NCBI GenBank assembly: GCA_024449915.1
Contig: JAMZAV010000310.1
Location: 1,054,001 to 1,118,000 of the forward strand
Source of the DNA: Sweltsa coloradensis
Taxonomy: Eukaryota; Arthropoda; Insecta; Plecoptera; Chloroperlidae
Reading direction: 5' to 3'
DNA length: 64,000 nucleotides
Positions within the stretch are counted from its first letter, which is position 1. Every line of letters begins with the position of its first letter. Both the position numbers and the translations under genes were made by a program. The notes beneath the pieces are model-generated. The model was not told the origin of the DNA. It was given only the letters and a program-made list of their open reading frames with translations, and made no database searches. Shown one piece after another: positions 13,376 through 25,646 of this stretch.

Positions 13376-16300
13376 GAGACAAGCCGTTTCTCATTGTCTA
13401 TTAGTTGTGATTTTATTTACATGATGTATCGAACAAAAGTCCGTGATTTTATATCGCATTTGTAGCAAATACGGTAAAAACACTCCCTATTTTTTACTGA
13501 TTTAGTAGCTAACTTCAGTAGGTAGTAATTGTGTATATTGAATTCTATTTGTTATTCTCTTTGAACATTTAGTTTACTGGTCCGACGTTACAAGTCAAAA
13601 CGACACGTTATTTTGCCCGACATCCTTGAAAAGAATTCATATCAATTACACCAGGTAAATGAAACCGAGCAAACTACTAATTAATTATAAACGAAGTCAG
13701 TCTCGAATGTACTTCAACGCTAGGGTGTACACTGCGCACCTCGCGTGCTGAGTGCCGAGTTAAATATGCTTTGTGTAGCTTCCAATGTCTTCTTCTCTGA
13801 CAGATTCTCGCATTTGAGGGACACAAATGAACTCGGTTGTTCTAGTTCGTGAACGATACGTTTTCCCTGTTCGAATCCCTCGATTAGGAGGGTCTTACTT
13901 TGGATGCCTCGAGTTCCAAACAGTTACGGGCTGCCGCACTAATGTAATATTCAGTGACCCGATTTTCCCCGGCTCTTGAAATATTGAAGGTGGAAAGATC
14001 TCTATTGAAATACACGTCTGTCTATAGCATCCGGCTCTTGAGGTGCTCCTCCCCACCCCTTGTGGCGTAATAGCTTCAAGTGCTTATATGTAAATGCCAT
14101 TGGAATACGTAAAACCGTGCCTTTTCAACGTTCAACTTTGTAACTGCATGTTTGATGTGAGAAACAGTTTTTCTCGGTTCACGCAACACAAGCCAAGGAT
14201 GCTTACTTCTGAACACACCCCTAGGATATTCTCGTACACCTTCGCATACTTTGAGAAGCGCAATATTCAATTGTCGCTCTTCAACGCTAGTATTTCCTCT
14301 ACTTCACTCTGCCGCCTTGTGTTCACATACAGCCAAAATGTTGAAAGCAACATGGTGTGTTTCGATTCCAGATTGTACTTGGAATTCATTTATGCCAGAT
14401 TAACATATTTTATTGAGTCATAAAAACTCAAAAAGTTTAAATTACACACATTTTAAGATTCTCGGTATATTTCCATTCATAACAAATTGGAAACATAAAT
14501 CTCAAAAGTTTTCGTGTATTCTGAATTAATTCAATAGCACGACCTGGAAGTTTTGCTTGATTCATAGGATACATCGCGGCGTATCCGACAACCTATACGT
14601 CTTAATAACATGGGTGAAATAGGGTACACATGTGGGCGTAGAGCAGTCATATTACGAATCGCCCTATCCATTCGGCTTGTTATTTTTATTTATTTTCCTT
14701 CTCTAAACCTCTTGTTTGGTAACATATTTGTTGCATTTGTCTTGTAGGAGTGAATATAGATCGGTGTGAACACACCAATTCATAACACGAGTACTATATG
14801 GTAAACTACCCACATTTAAATAAACATATTATAAATAATATTTTAAATTATTTTAACTGACCCATTCGCATGCATTGGACATTAAAATGTAAGTATTAAT
14901 AATATCCACTTTTTGGAAAGTACATGTTCTTATGTTTAGTGTAGTATGTACCTATTCTAATAAAATAAACTAAAGCAATATTTGGAGTCATTTCAGCACC
15001 CTACGAATGGCAGCAATAAAAACATGTTTTGAACATGGTTGCTGTCGAAGCCATCAGTATTCTGTGAACCAGCACCCGCCATTGGATGGGTGTTAAAAGA
15101 ACCCACAATATTGCTATATTTCAGGTTATTTTACTATTAAAATTACACATGTACCGTTCAAAAATTGTATTTTATTAACCATATTCTAACAATTTCGGCA
15201 TGTTAATGCACATACTTGTCGTTTTACATGTCTAGGGCTTCGTAGAATGCGTTTCACAAGTCCCCTGTGTATTGTAAACACCTCATTACAATTGCAGCCT
15301 CACCACTGTTGCCAATTATTGGAACTTTGTATACGAGATTTGTCTGCCGAATGCCTAATGGATATGTGCCTATCAAAAGTTGTTCTGTCTAGTTTACGTC
15401 GAACTCGTTCACTTCACAATTAATATTAATGTCGGCCCAATCCCATTTCACCGGGCCCGTCAATTCATGGCGCTATAGTGCGAGAGCACTCGCCGAAAGA
15501 GCATTAGTTGTATTTAATAATACCTCATTTGCGTGTTTTGAACCGTACTCTTGCACAAATTGCGATCCGACGTAATTAAAACTGTTTTACATAAATGTAA
15601 AACATCTGTCATTTGAAATTGTAATGCTTCAAACGTTTCAATTAGCAATGTCTGTAGGTCTTGCATCATTTATTAAACGTAATCTCTTTTTAATTTCGTT
15701 ATATTGTAAACGTCATTTATTTGAAGACAGTCCGCTTTATTAAAACTGGCAATTGAATAAAACTGTTTGTAGATAAGGTCTTAATGATGCAGGTGTATAT
15801 CTGCTACCAAGGCAAAGGCTGAATCAGTGGATAGAAAAAGTTGTAACTGTTAGTTTTGAAATAGATTTCGCCCTTTGTTTGACCAATTGATTGCTTTGAC
15901 ACAAAGTATCATTTTCTTCGTAAATTTAGCTATTGCGGTAATTTGTGTTGAACGCAAAGGTTTTATAGATGTGATAACAATAGAAAACGTTTCGTAGATC
16001 CTTGCGCAAATAACAGTCGCGTAAATCAAGACGGAGAAAACGAATAACGGTTAAACGTTTGGGACTGTAGCTTTCTGTGTTTCGTTAGTTCCGTGCAAAT
16101 GTATTCCCTTTCGTTTGGTCTACGTTGACAAGTTAAATTACCTTCGGAAACTCGTTTCTATGAAAGTCTGCTTAGTGTGGAATTTAAATACAATCATCCC
16201 CCCCCCCTCTCCTCTCTTCTCTTCACCCCTTCTCAGTTTCAGCAAAGTTACTTTTCTCACCGGACCGATCTGAGAATTCGACTCACTGTTTGGAAACTCT

Positions 16301-19300
16301 GAATCGTTTATTTAACTTCCGTTTTGTTTTCATCTTGTAGCAACAGTTCATTAACAATTTGCTTGACTTTCTCTCAAAGAGTAAGCCTACTTCTGAGTCT
16401 GCAAAGGAACTATATAAATATCTCTTAAAATAACAGTATTCAGCTGGAATCAATTCGAAAAGTCCATCAAGGATCGCGTTCTTATACTTCCAAGTTTGAG
16501 TTCGGAGCTGGAACGATCTAGGCTTCATCTTACGAGCTATCGAGTTGAGGCAAACGAGTCGAAACTACTTGAGCTTTTGAAATGCCACTTTAGAATAATT
16601 GACATTTCAAATTCTGTTCGTGTATTATAGGCAATTGTAAATTTGTAATATTATTTTAAGTAGATAGCTCATATCTACACCGATATAAAATTCTAAATAT
16701 TAATTCCACCGTATCTTATAGGTGTATATACATTTAAGAGGTCCAACATCGGATATAGCATTCCTTTCAATTTATTGACATTTTATAATTGTGTTGGATT
16801 TCTCAATAGACTAACTAACAGAGAACTTGAACATAAGTCTGATATTATAAGTTACGCATTTCAAATCAGAATCACACATTACGTATTTTCTATGTACTAA
16901 AATCAAATCCGGGATAACATGATTTAAGCTTAATTATGTGTTGTATTTTATTTTTACGTGCCTAATTGTTATTTGTTTGCAAATACAATCTAATCCTGCA
17001 TACTAATAAAATATGTATTTATTTGACGTCTTCATTTTATGTATCACAGTCTTTTATAAGAATAAAACTTTACAGATTGAAATAGAACGTAATGCCTACT
17101 CCATGCACTTTCATTTCAGATCTACATTAAAATTCAACTTGCCGGAAATTTACTGTAATGTGAGTAGAAAGTCGTTTGAATATGTATTTTAGTTTGAGAG
17201 TGCCCACCTCCCCCCAACCATGGAGCGTTTACAAATAAGCAATTTCAAACTAGTTTCTGGTGTAGAAGTTTATTAATTTCATCGGTTGTGAAAAAGAAAT
17301 CGTCGAGCGTTTTGTAGCAAAACAATGAGCGTACACAATTCAAAACGACGCCTAAGAAGCTATGAGAATTAGTCGCCCGGAAAATATATCAGTTTTAAAC
17401 TTCTCCTTGTGGACAATCGCTAACGGCACAACTTTTACACAGAGCAATAAGTCGAGGATAAATTTTAATCTTAGTATATTTCCATTACTTTCCATTACGG
17501 GCTACTGTATATTCAAATATTAATGCCATTGATCGTTAGAAAATCCTTTGAGTTGTTGGTGTAAGTTAGCAATTTAAATCTTTGATATCTAAAATCCGTT
17601 TAGTCCGGTAGAACAGAAATCGTTAATTATTCTTGCAGTGCTCCAAGTTTTCTAAGTCCTTCTTGATAGGGCGCTCGTTTACAATGACTCTCGAACAAAT
17701 TTCCAGGGAGATCCTCATCTCGCTATTGATTTTAAATGAATAAATTTTCACTTTTACCACCCTAAGAGCTCGTACGCCGTATGAACTATTACACGTTCAT
17801 AAGTGGACCGAAGATACATCACGAATTATCAACGATTCTTTGTCGTTGAAGAAACTCTTCAAATAAACTTACCGAAGGTAACCTTTTGGTCTTCAGCTAA
17901 TAAATGTTGGTTAGAACTGTCTCGAGATATTTAATTGCTTATTATTGTCATGAATAAATGAGCCTCAATGACAACCGAAAGCAGTCCTACGATTGTGTCA
18001 TTGCATCTGTCATAAGGAAATAACGGGAGGTGAAAGAATACACACAGTATCGGTTTTCCATAAATCTCAGCCCTTCCTCAGAGCGGCCTGGGAGAGCGCG
18101 GTCTTCTTCTCTGCGGTTTCTGAGAGCTCTTAGCTAAATGATGGGAGCTCATAAGAGCAAGGGAGAGAGTGCAGGCGAGCGTGAAATCGCGTGGACATGG
18201 ACTCTTGTTTTAGGCCACGCTTCTCTGAGGGTAGCTCGTGGCAATGTCGCTTTAGAGCGGTAGTTTGAGGAAAACGGCGCGTGAGGTAGCGTGGCCTTCA
18301 TAACAGTTTCACTCACCTAGATAGCACATCTCCTGAAATTTTGAACCATTCCCGTTTTCGTTTCACTGACTAAGTAAAGTAAAATTGATGCATAGTATAA
18401 AAAAACAAATATTTCTATAAAACAAGTTGGATTGTATCATCTCTAAATTTATCAATCTATCTTCATTCTCGAGTTTTATTCTTAAGGTCTAATGTACGTC
18501 ACAATTACGTAATGCAGTTGTCATTTTCAGTTTCCTCTTTTTCACGTCATTCTAATCGAACATCAAAACGATTACCAAAAAAATAGACTAACCGTAAAAA
18601 CGAAGCAGAGAATTCATTCACCTTTCATGCTTTTTTTCTGGCGTCGTTATTTTATCGTTTTTGCTGCATTAGGTTTTCATTAAATCGATTACTGTTCCTC
18701 CCACTTGAAGATTGTGATTCATCGTACAATATCGTTCTGCATTTTCAGTCGCTCGTTCGTTCCTTGAGATATTTTTGTCGACATTGTTACCTTTCGCAAC
18801 GTTTAAAATGAGAGGGAAGAATTCTCTAGTGGAAAAATTTGAGATTTTTAATATCGACTCCCAAGATATTTCTTTGTATAGCAAACTACCAGCCGTATTT
18901 TAGATCTACGTCGTACAGTTTCGCGTATAATGAACGAAATGCCGAGATTCTGCGTTCCCTTGATCTGCTCGAGCAAGATATTGTAGTTGAGTTATAGTTA
19001 GTCCTTTCAACGGAGTGGCGGGAAGGTTTGTGTGAGGAAAGAGAGATTTGCGGTAAGAAGCCATGCCTAGGCCCGTTCTAGTTCCTTCGCTCGAGTTTTC
19101 AGATAACCAATATCTCAAGGCATTCGAACCGCTGCAGCATCACTATTTAAATGAGTATTGCGGGAGGTAAGTTACGACTGTAGTATAATGACGCTTCAGC
19201 GATCCGTATTGTAGAGTAATACTCCGTGCCTCCTTTAATATTCTATTGGACGAGTTTGAGATTATTGGAGAAAAGTGCAAACACGCTCTTTACAAAGTAA

Positions 19301-19394
19301 TTGTCGAGACGAGTGCGATTGGCTTCAAATACCCACAACTTAAACATATATGGAACTGGCAGTAGTCAACCGTTCTTTTCTTTTCATCGGGTCA
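13376..19394. other. Non-coding stretch, no gene recognised
   Basis: Long AT-rich stretch. A GTTCGAATCCC at 13866-13877 is B-box-like, but I find no A box or family match. A C-run followed by CT-rich sequence lies at 16198-16237. No reading frame longer than about 110 codons and none with a familiar domain. Confidence 0.45.
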
Positions 19395-19425
19395 TTTTAT
19401 TTATTTATTATTTATTATTTATTTA
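19395..19425. repeat. Imperfect (TTTA)n microsatellite
   Basis: Alternating TTTA and TTA units over about 30 nt. Confidence 0.85.
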
Positions 19426-19629
19426 ACGTCTATCCTATTCAGTTATAAAAACTAATTTACAAAGGAGGACAACGAAATAAATCTAATTACATAGATGCAG
19501 AAACTACAATAAACTACATTTAAGTACATATTTGAAATATTAGCATTGCAACAACAATGCATTTAAACACAACAATTTTGTTAACAAATGAAAATAATAT
19601 AAAATGTATTTAATTAATGAATCAAATAT

Positions 19630-19752
19630 AAAAAAGGGTGGGGAATGAAAAGGAAAAAAAGGTAGAAAAGGAAAAAAAAGGAAGAAAAAAAGAAAAATAG
19701 AAAGAGAAAAAAAAAGAAAAAAAAACAATAAAAAAGAAAAACAAAAAAAACT
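19630..19752. repeat. Purine-rich low-complexity tract
   Basis: About 120 nt of almost pure A and G (AAAAAGG, GAAAGAG and similar words) on the + strand, ending in AAAAACAAAA. The phenylalanine-rich minus-strand frame at 19540-19728 is a by-product of this composition and is not a gene. Long polypurine tracts can form triplex or nucleosome-poor DNA. Confidence 0.9.
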
Positions 19753-20792
19753 GATTTATTAGACGATCCCACTCAAACGAATATGAGGTTTGCCAAAAAT
19801 CAGGAACAGTAAATTAAACACTCCAAGCAAATTATGTGCCCGTCCAGCAGACTTGGCCATTCCATTATTTACTTGAGAAGTTTAGTATTCCTAAAGTGAG
19901 TCTTAGATTTCTTTGGAACACAATTCTAAATTGCCTTCTCAACAAAATGAAATGAAACATTCAGTTTAGGTCAATCAATCAAATAGCGCACACCATGCGG
20001 TATGTTTACTTCATATGCACCGATTGACTGACCGAGAAACCCGTATCAAAGTCGTCACATCGGCTTGCCGGTGAAGAGAATCAATCCCACTATCCCTTTA
20101 CACATGTTAGATTTGTATATTGGATTGAATATTGTTAATTGATGAACTAACCAACCATGTGTGGTTGGAATTAACTGTTTTTCATTTTTCAATGTTTAGC
20201 ATGCTCGTTCTACAGGTTAATTCATTGCATAATATGCTGATATTTGCTATTGTTTAATTATACGTTTGTTTTCAGTTTCACCAAATCTCAAATTTTCCTA
20301 AAATAACGTAATAACGTTTCGATTGTGGATTGTGTATTGTTATAATGATCCTGATTAGTAGTTGGTTGCTTGAAGCGCGTGTCGATGCAGCCCCCGGAGT
20401 GTTTAATTCCAAGCTCTGCTCGCGGAGTAAACCGGGTTTACGAGGGAAAGTGAGAGTAGCAAACTCTTGTCAACAACCGCGTCATTACCTACATCAAAAG
20501 AACCCAACACTCTGAAAACGACGAGGAATTAAAATCGAGGACTTGGTTCATTGAGAATAACTTTACCAGCAAATGTTTACCTTGCCTAGGTTTACAAATC
20601 CCCTTTCCCTCTTCTCTTGGTTCTCACTTCTTGTTCGCTTGGATCTGTTTTCGCTTTAAGTTCTGTCTCAGCAAAACAATTAATAACCAGTAGAGGGAAG
20701 CATAATACCGCTCTAGTGTACATGTTGGATCGATCTCATTGCCAAGTTTCACCTGCTAACACCCACAAACAGCACACGTATGCTGTAACTCG

Positions 20793-20794
<2 letters not shown>

Positions 20795-20853
<59 letters not shown>

Positions 20854-20904
20854 AGTGTGTGTGTGTGTGTGTGTGTTTTGTGTGTGTGTGTGTGTGTGTG
20901 TGTG

Positions 20905-20972
<68 letters not shown>
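20795..20972. repeat. Long (TG)n dinucleotide microsatellite
   Basis: About 177 nt of TG repeats with three short interruptions (GGAG near 20851, TTTT near 20876, a GA near 20904). Four overlapping frames of Cys-Val and Thr-His repeats come from it and are not genes. Alternating purine-pyrimidine DNA of this length can adopt Z-form. Confidence 0.98.
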
Positions 20973-20973
<1 letters not shown>

Positions 20974-21512
20974 CTGAGATAACTTACAAAGATCCCGCGG
21001 TCTGGAGCCGCGCCCGAAAGATGGAAACCACACCTGAACATGCTCCAAGAGAAGTTTCAACCCCCCGTGCGGTCTTGACCCGCGCGCCAACAAAGCACGG
21101 ACCGACTCCCTTCTTTGGAAACAATTTTAGCCGTAGTCTTGTGCAGGGGCGGACGCGCTCGTGTAACGCAATTTGCATCTTCTTTGGAATGCCTCTGCGT
21201 AAGTTTCTCTAGGGAGGCGAGTCGAGTTGACTCAACTACGTGATAACACACGAGGCCCCGTTCCAAGTTATGCGTTCTATAGGGTTACTTCGCATTTAGT
21301 GCGAGCTAACGACTCCTTACTCGCCACGATATGCAGTATACTACATCGGCTTAGTGAGCGTCTACACATGGTTGTACTCAAATGTTTGCCTACAAACTAT
21401 TTTCGTGTTTTTTTCGCTATAGCACACTTTCCCCTTCGTGCAATATGCCTAAATTATAATAGTGTCAGGGCACTTACAATCCCTCACGTTTCTCTTACCT
21501 CTATCCCTTTCC
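20973..21512. other. Non-coding stretch downstream of (TG)n
   Basis: Somewhat GC-richer than its surroundings near 20990-21160 (several GCGC words). No gene recognised. Confidence 0.4.
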
Positions 21513-21682
21513 AACGGCAGTTGAAGCTCTTGAGTAACGCGTGTGATTCGAGAGGTCGTAGGTTCGATTCTCGCCAGCACCAATCCCGACTGAAAGTTTA
21601 CCCCACGGTTGCTAGGATGGTTTCCTCTCAAACAAACCTTGGGCATTCCCTTCACAGTTGCCCTTACATCCTAATAACATAA
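21513..21682 (+). mobile_element. tRNA-derived SINE, copy 2
   Basis: Same family as 8742-8937. The B box is GGTTCGATTCT (21561-21571), preceded by GATTCGAGAGGTC and followed by the body marker CGACTGAAAGTTT. Further on, TCCTCTCAAACA and TTCCCTTCACA align with the 3' body of copy 1. Differences are scattered, so this is an old insertion. Confidence 0.75.
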
Positions 21683-24600
21683 TCAGGACTATGAAGAAAA
21701 TCATTTTGAGGAAAACTTATGTGTACCCTACAGTGGGTCTCCTAACGAAAAAGTTTTTTATGTATCCCTTTCCGTCTCCAAGCATGGTTGTCTAGAATCT
21801 CAAGTCGCCCGAGAACGAGATTGTGTCTAGAACACATACACGTCTTCTTGGCTAACCTCACTGTACAACTAGACCTGTCGGTTATATTTTATTTATCCTG
21901 GCTGAGACACCGTTTTTGCTGCTCATCTTTTTTTCTCTAAAGCTCATATGAAAAAGTTATCTTCAACCTTAAGAAATGTTCAAGGTAAACATCGACCATT
22001 TGATAGTACCACAGAATACTGCCCTCAGATGCTCCCCAAAATATACATGAGTTTAAAAGTTTGTTTTTCGTTATGGCCATGTCAATGCTGTCAACTGATA
22101 AAATCGTCAACTTAATACACACATCGTTTGGGTTATCAATCATGTTGGTCAAACTGTAAAAAAGTGCCTATGAGAACTAGCACAAACACGCCAACCGGTA
22201 TACAAAATATTTATATGAAAAAAGTAAAGATTTACTGATCCGGTTTCCACCAACAAGTCAGCTAGTAATCTGGTGTCAGTGCCGAGTGGTCGGAAATATA
22301 AACGTCAGGCACCATAATATCCAAACGACTGATAAGAAAAGTGCGGAAATAGCATGTTACTATTGCAACGAAAGACACGTTGAAAGCAACGAATGGAATT
22401 CAATTATTACTCGCAGTAAATTTAGGGGGGGTGGGGACTAATAAAGTTTGTTTTATGACATCGAATGTCTCGAGTGTTCCAGAAAACAAAGTCAAGCAAT
22501 TGCTGCTTATGTGTTATGAGAATCTGTGTCAGTATAAAGTACAGAATATGTGTAATCCGAGTCCACAACACAAGCGACCTACCGCATTTTCTGTATTGTT
22601 CCCGTGTGTTGTTTTGCCCGCCAACTTTATAAATACTTATAGTCAACTTTATTTCCGTCTGTCACATTTTAAAACAATATTTTGCGCTTTAATCCGGATC
22701 TAACGCTGCCTCTCGACTCTAATCCGGCGGTTTAGGACGAAGTGCAGACCGTGCACAAATTAAGTCCGCCCCATGATCCGCCGTGACCCAGCAGACGAGC
22801 CAACCTCCGCAGTAGAGAATATGCGGCGAGCTCGAGCGCTTGGCTAGGGGCGAGGGACCTAGAAACGGTAACTTTTTTTTTTTTTTTTTTTACAATTTCC
22901 ACCTTTTGATTAAAGTTGCATCAGTGCAAAGGTGAATTTACATTTTGTTTGCTGTAGGAAAGTTGCAACTTTTATTAAGATATTGTGAGACCGTCTTAGA
23001 CATCTTCGTTGAAGAACCATTTAAAGAAACGGGCAAGCATTTTGGACGGGCTTCACAAACAGTCGCTTCTGCGAGATAAATAATGTAAGACAATCGAGGC
23101 ATAGGGCTCCACACATGGGGTGCGTCTAGTGTTCTTTCTATGAAGCGTACACTTTTTGTCCCATAGTGGAAAGTAGTTTAGAAAGGCTTGACGATCTGCA
23201 TAGACATGGTTGAGGGTTGTATTCTGCTCGATAAATAATATGACAGTAAGTTGTAAACGTCAACTGCCTTCCATGTAAAGGAGAGAATCTTCCGCAGAGA
23301 AAAGCACGTATTTCAAATAGAAACTATATTTTTTTACCTGAATTCAACGTATCACCAAAAAAACATTTCTTGCGTCGATATACGTCTTGCTAAAACTTCA
23401 CTCATATACCAGTACGAGTTTATGAAAATAACAGAGTCGAGGTTTGTAATTCTTTTATGTGATAACAAAAGAAAAAAATGTTATTTCTAGCCAAAGTTTT
23501 CAGACCCCATTGTTTTCAAGAAAAGCAGAGAAACTACTGCTGGAAATGCGATCATAATTAAACCACAGCACTTAAAACACAAGAACGAACATTTGCGTAA
23601 CAGTGAATGCCAATTAAGAGTGTACGCGGCTTCGGCGACGCGTTAAGGTCGTAAAATTCATTAGTTTCTACCAGGCAGTCGTGTAACTCATGATGGCTGT
23701 ACGTTTACAACGCTCAGGCTTTCGTTAGATTTAAGAAATATTTCACGTTGAGATGTAACGGGGAATTAAAAAGTATTTTCCCAGAGTTTTAAATCTAACT
23801 TCCCTAGATTATTTAAAGTTCGTGAATTTATCCACAGTGCTTGCTGGTAAGATGGTCATTGATATCTCGTCAGTTGGTACTCCTGATTGGTTAAGAGAGA
23901 CCTTCACAAAGTAGAGACCACCACAGCTCGTATTACCTGGTGCGACAGTCTTGCCACAGCACTAAAGAGACGCCCGACGTAAACCGTGCACTTTAAAGCG
24001 ACCATGTGGCAACCCTGTAACCTTCATTACCATCTCGCATAAACGGCGACTCGGTTGTAGTGTAGCTGTAAGCCGAGTACAGGGTGATACCGGGGCAGGG
24101 CTCCACATTACGACGCCGGATAGTAACAAGTCTTGATGTTTTTCGGCTGATCTCTCTCCCCTCACGTGCGTCATCTTGCGCCCGAATCCTCTTCGCAAAG
24201 TACTCAAAGTCTACATTTGGAAGGCGGTGCATGTTCTTGCTCAAACACTGCGGCAGTGATGTGCGTGGCCGGGGTGGGGTATTCGTGCGTAGTGACTGTT
24301 TTCTATTATTCCTCTTGGCAGACATGCCGTACGGTGAAGACAATTAAATATCCGCGACTGTAAAGAAGTTGTAAAGAATGAAAGCTTCAAGATTTACTCC
24401 CTGAATATTGATGAATGCTATGAATTCTCAACTAGTTCCCCTCGCTCTCTTGACAGTTTGTCTAATCCAAGTCTCAACGTCGACTGCGTCTTTGGAATCG
24501 CTCTCGATTAGATACGTCGGGTAGGTTTTCATTCCAACCCTCTTACAATCATTAATCCGCCAAGATTTAGCAATGAATTCTAACTGCATTATCGGTTTTT

Positions 24601-25477
24601 TGTTTTCTTGAAATATCAGAAGTTATGATAAATAATTCTTAAGTGTTTGTTGACAAAAATATGGGGATTGATTTTAGATCACAGGCAAATTTTAAATCGA
24701 AATAAATATTGTAAAACTCGATGCTATACAATTATGTTAATCTACTTTCATCTAACATTTTATAATGTTGATAAATCCTGATTCGTTTAGACTATGTGTG
24801 TTGGTATACACATATAAACACCTAAGGCCTGCACTATAATAATATAGTAACCATTCTAGGCGACATTTCGACAACGTATTGGATAATGTTCCCTTGCAAC
24901 AATAATATACGGTGTACTCATGTTTACCTCTAATCTCTCGCGTTTGTGGCGCGTGTGTGCTCCTTATCCTATACCAAGAGCGATATCTCCGGCGCTTTAG
25001 GCCCTGCATCGAGAAACCATTACTAACGTGGCCAGCGTTATGAATAATTCGCCTTCACTTCCAACTCCACTCCAGACATCTTTGAGGCAAAGCTCCAATC
25101 AGATTCCGCGCTTTTCGTTTCATCTCGATCGATTGTGAGAGGCAAAAGAAAAGATGGTCGGTGACTCTTGAATCGGGGGGTAACGGTTTTGGCCGGTTCC
25201 CATAAGGTCGGTTGTCCGCTTACTGGAGCATGGGATGATAGCAGCTCTGGCTCCTTTTCATCTTAAGAATGCTCGTAGTAAGGCGCGCTTCAAGTTTACC
25301 CTCTTCATTTGACTTACCTAGATCAGTAGAGTATGTGAATAGCTTGAGAAAAGAATTTGCTCTACCCCAGCATTAGTCTGTGATTCAGAAAAACTTTGGA
25401 ACATCACTTTACAAAATCGTACGGATACCTGCTGTCTGTAAGGTACACACCAGTCTACCGGAGTGATTCTCCCCGGG
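21683..25477. other. Non-coding stretch with a poly-T run
   Basis: No recognised gene. A run of 19 T lies at 22873-22891, directly after a GC-richer stretch (22700-22865). It could be the inverted poly-A tail of a retroposed sequence, but I cannot identify a parent. Frames of up to 116 codons at 23993-24347 overlap on both strands and have no familiar domain. Confidence 0.45.
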
Positions 25478-25646
25478 TGACCAGTTATTAGGGTTTCGAG
25501 TTTTTGTGATGGAAAGCTCGAGGGCTGTGTAACGAGACGTAATCCTTGGCAAAACTTTCAGTCAGGGTTGCCGATGACGGGATTCTAACCCATAACTTCT
25601 TAAATCATAGTTTCACGCGTAACGCAAGAACCACAACTATCGGCAG
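25478..25646 (-). mobile_element. tRNA-derived SINE, copy 3
   Basis: Read on the minus strand: a tRNA-like head beginning near CTGCCGATAGT, a mutated B box GGTTAGAATCC (25580-25590), then the family body marker TGACTGAAAGTTTT and ACACAGCCCTCGAG. The B box change (C to A) would weaken pol III transcription. More diverged than copy 1. Confidence 0.75.

Noticed and set aside
20617..21212. Cys-Val and Thr-His repeat proteins
   Set aside because: They are translations of the (TG)n microsatellite on both strands.
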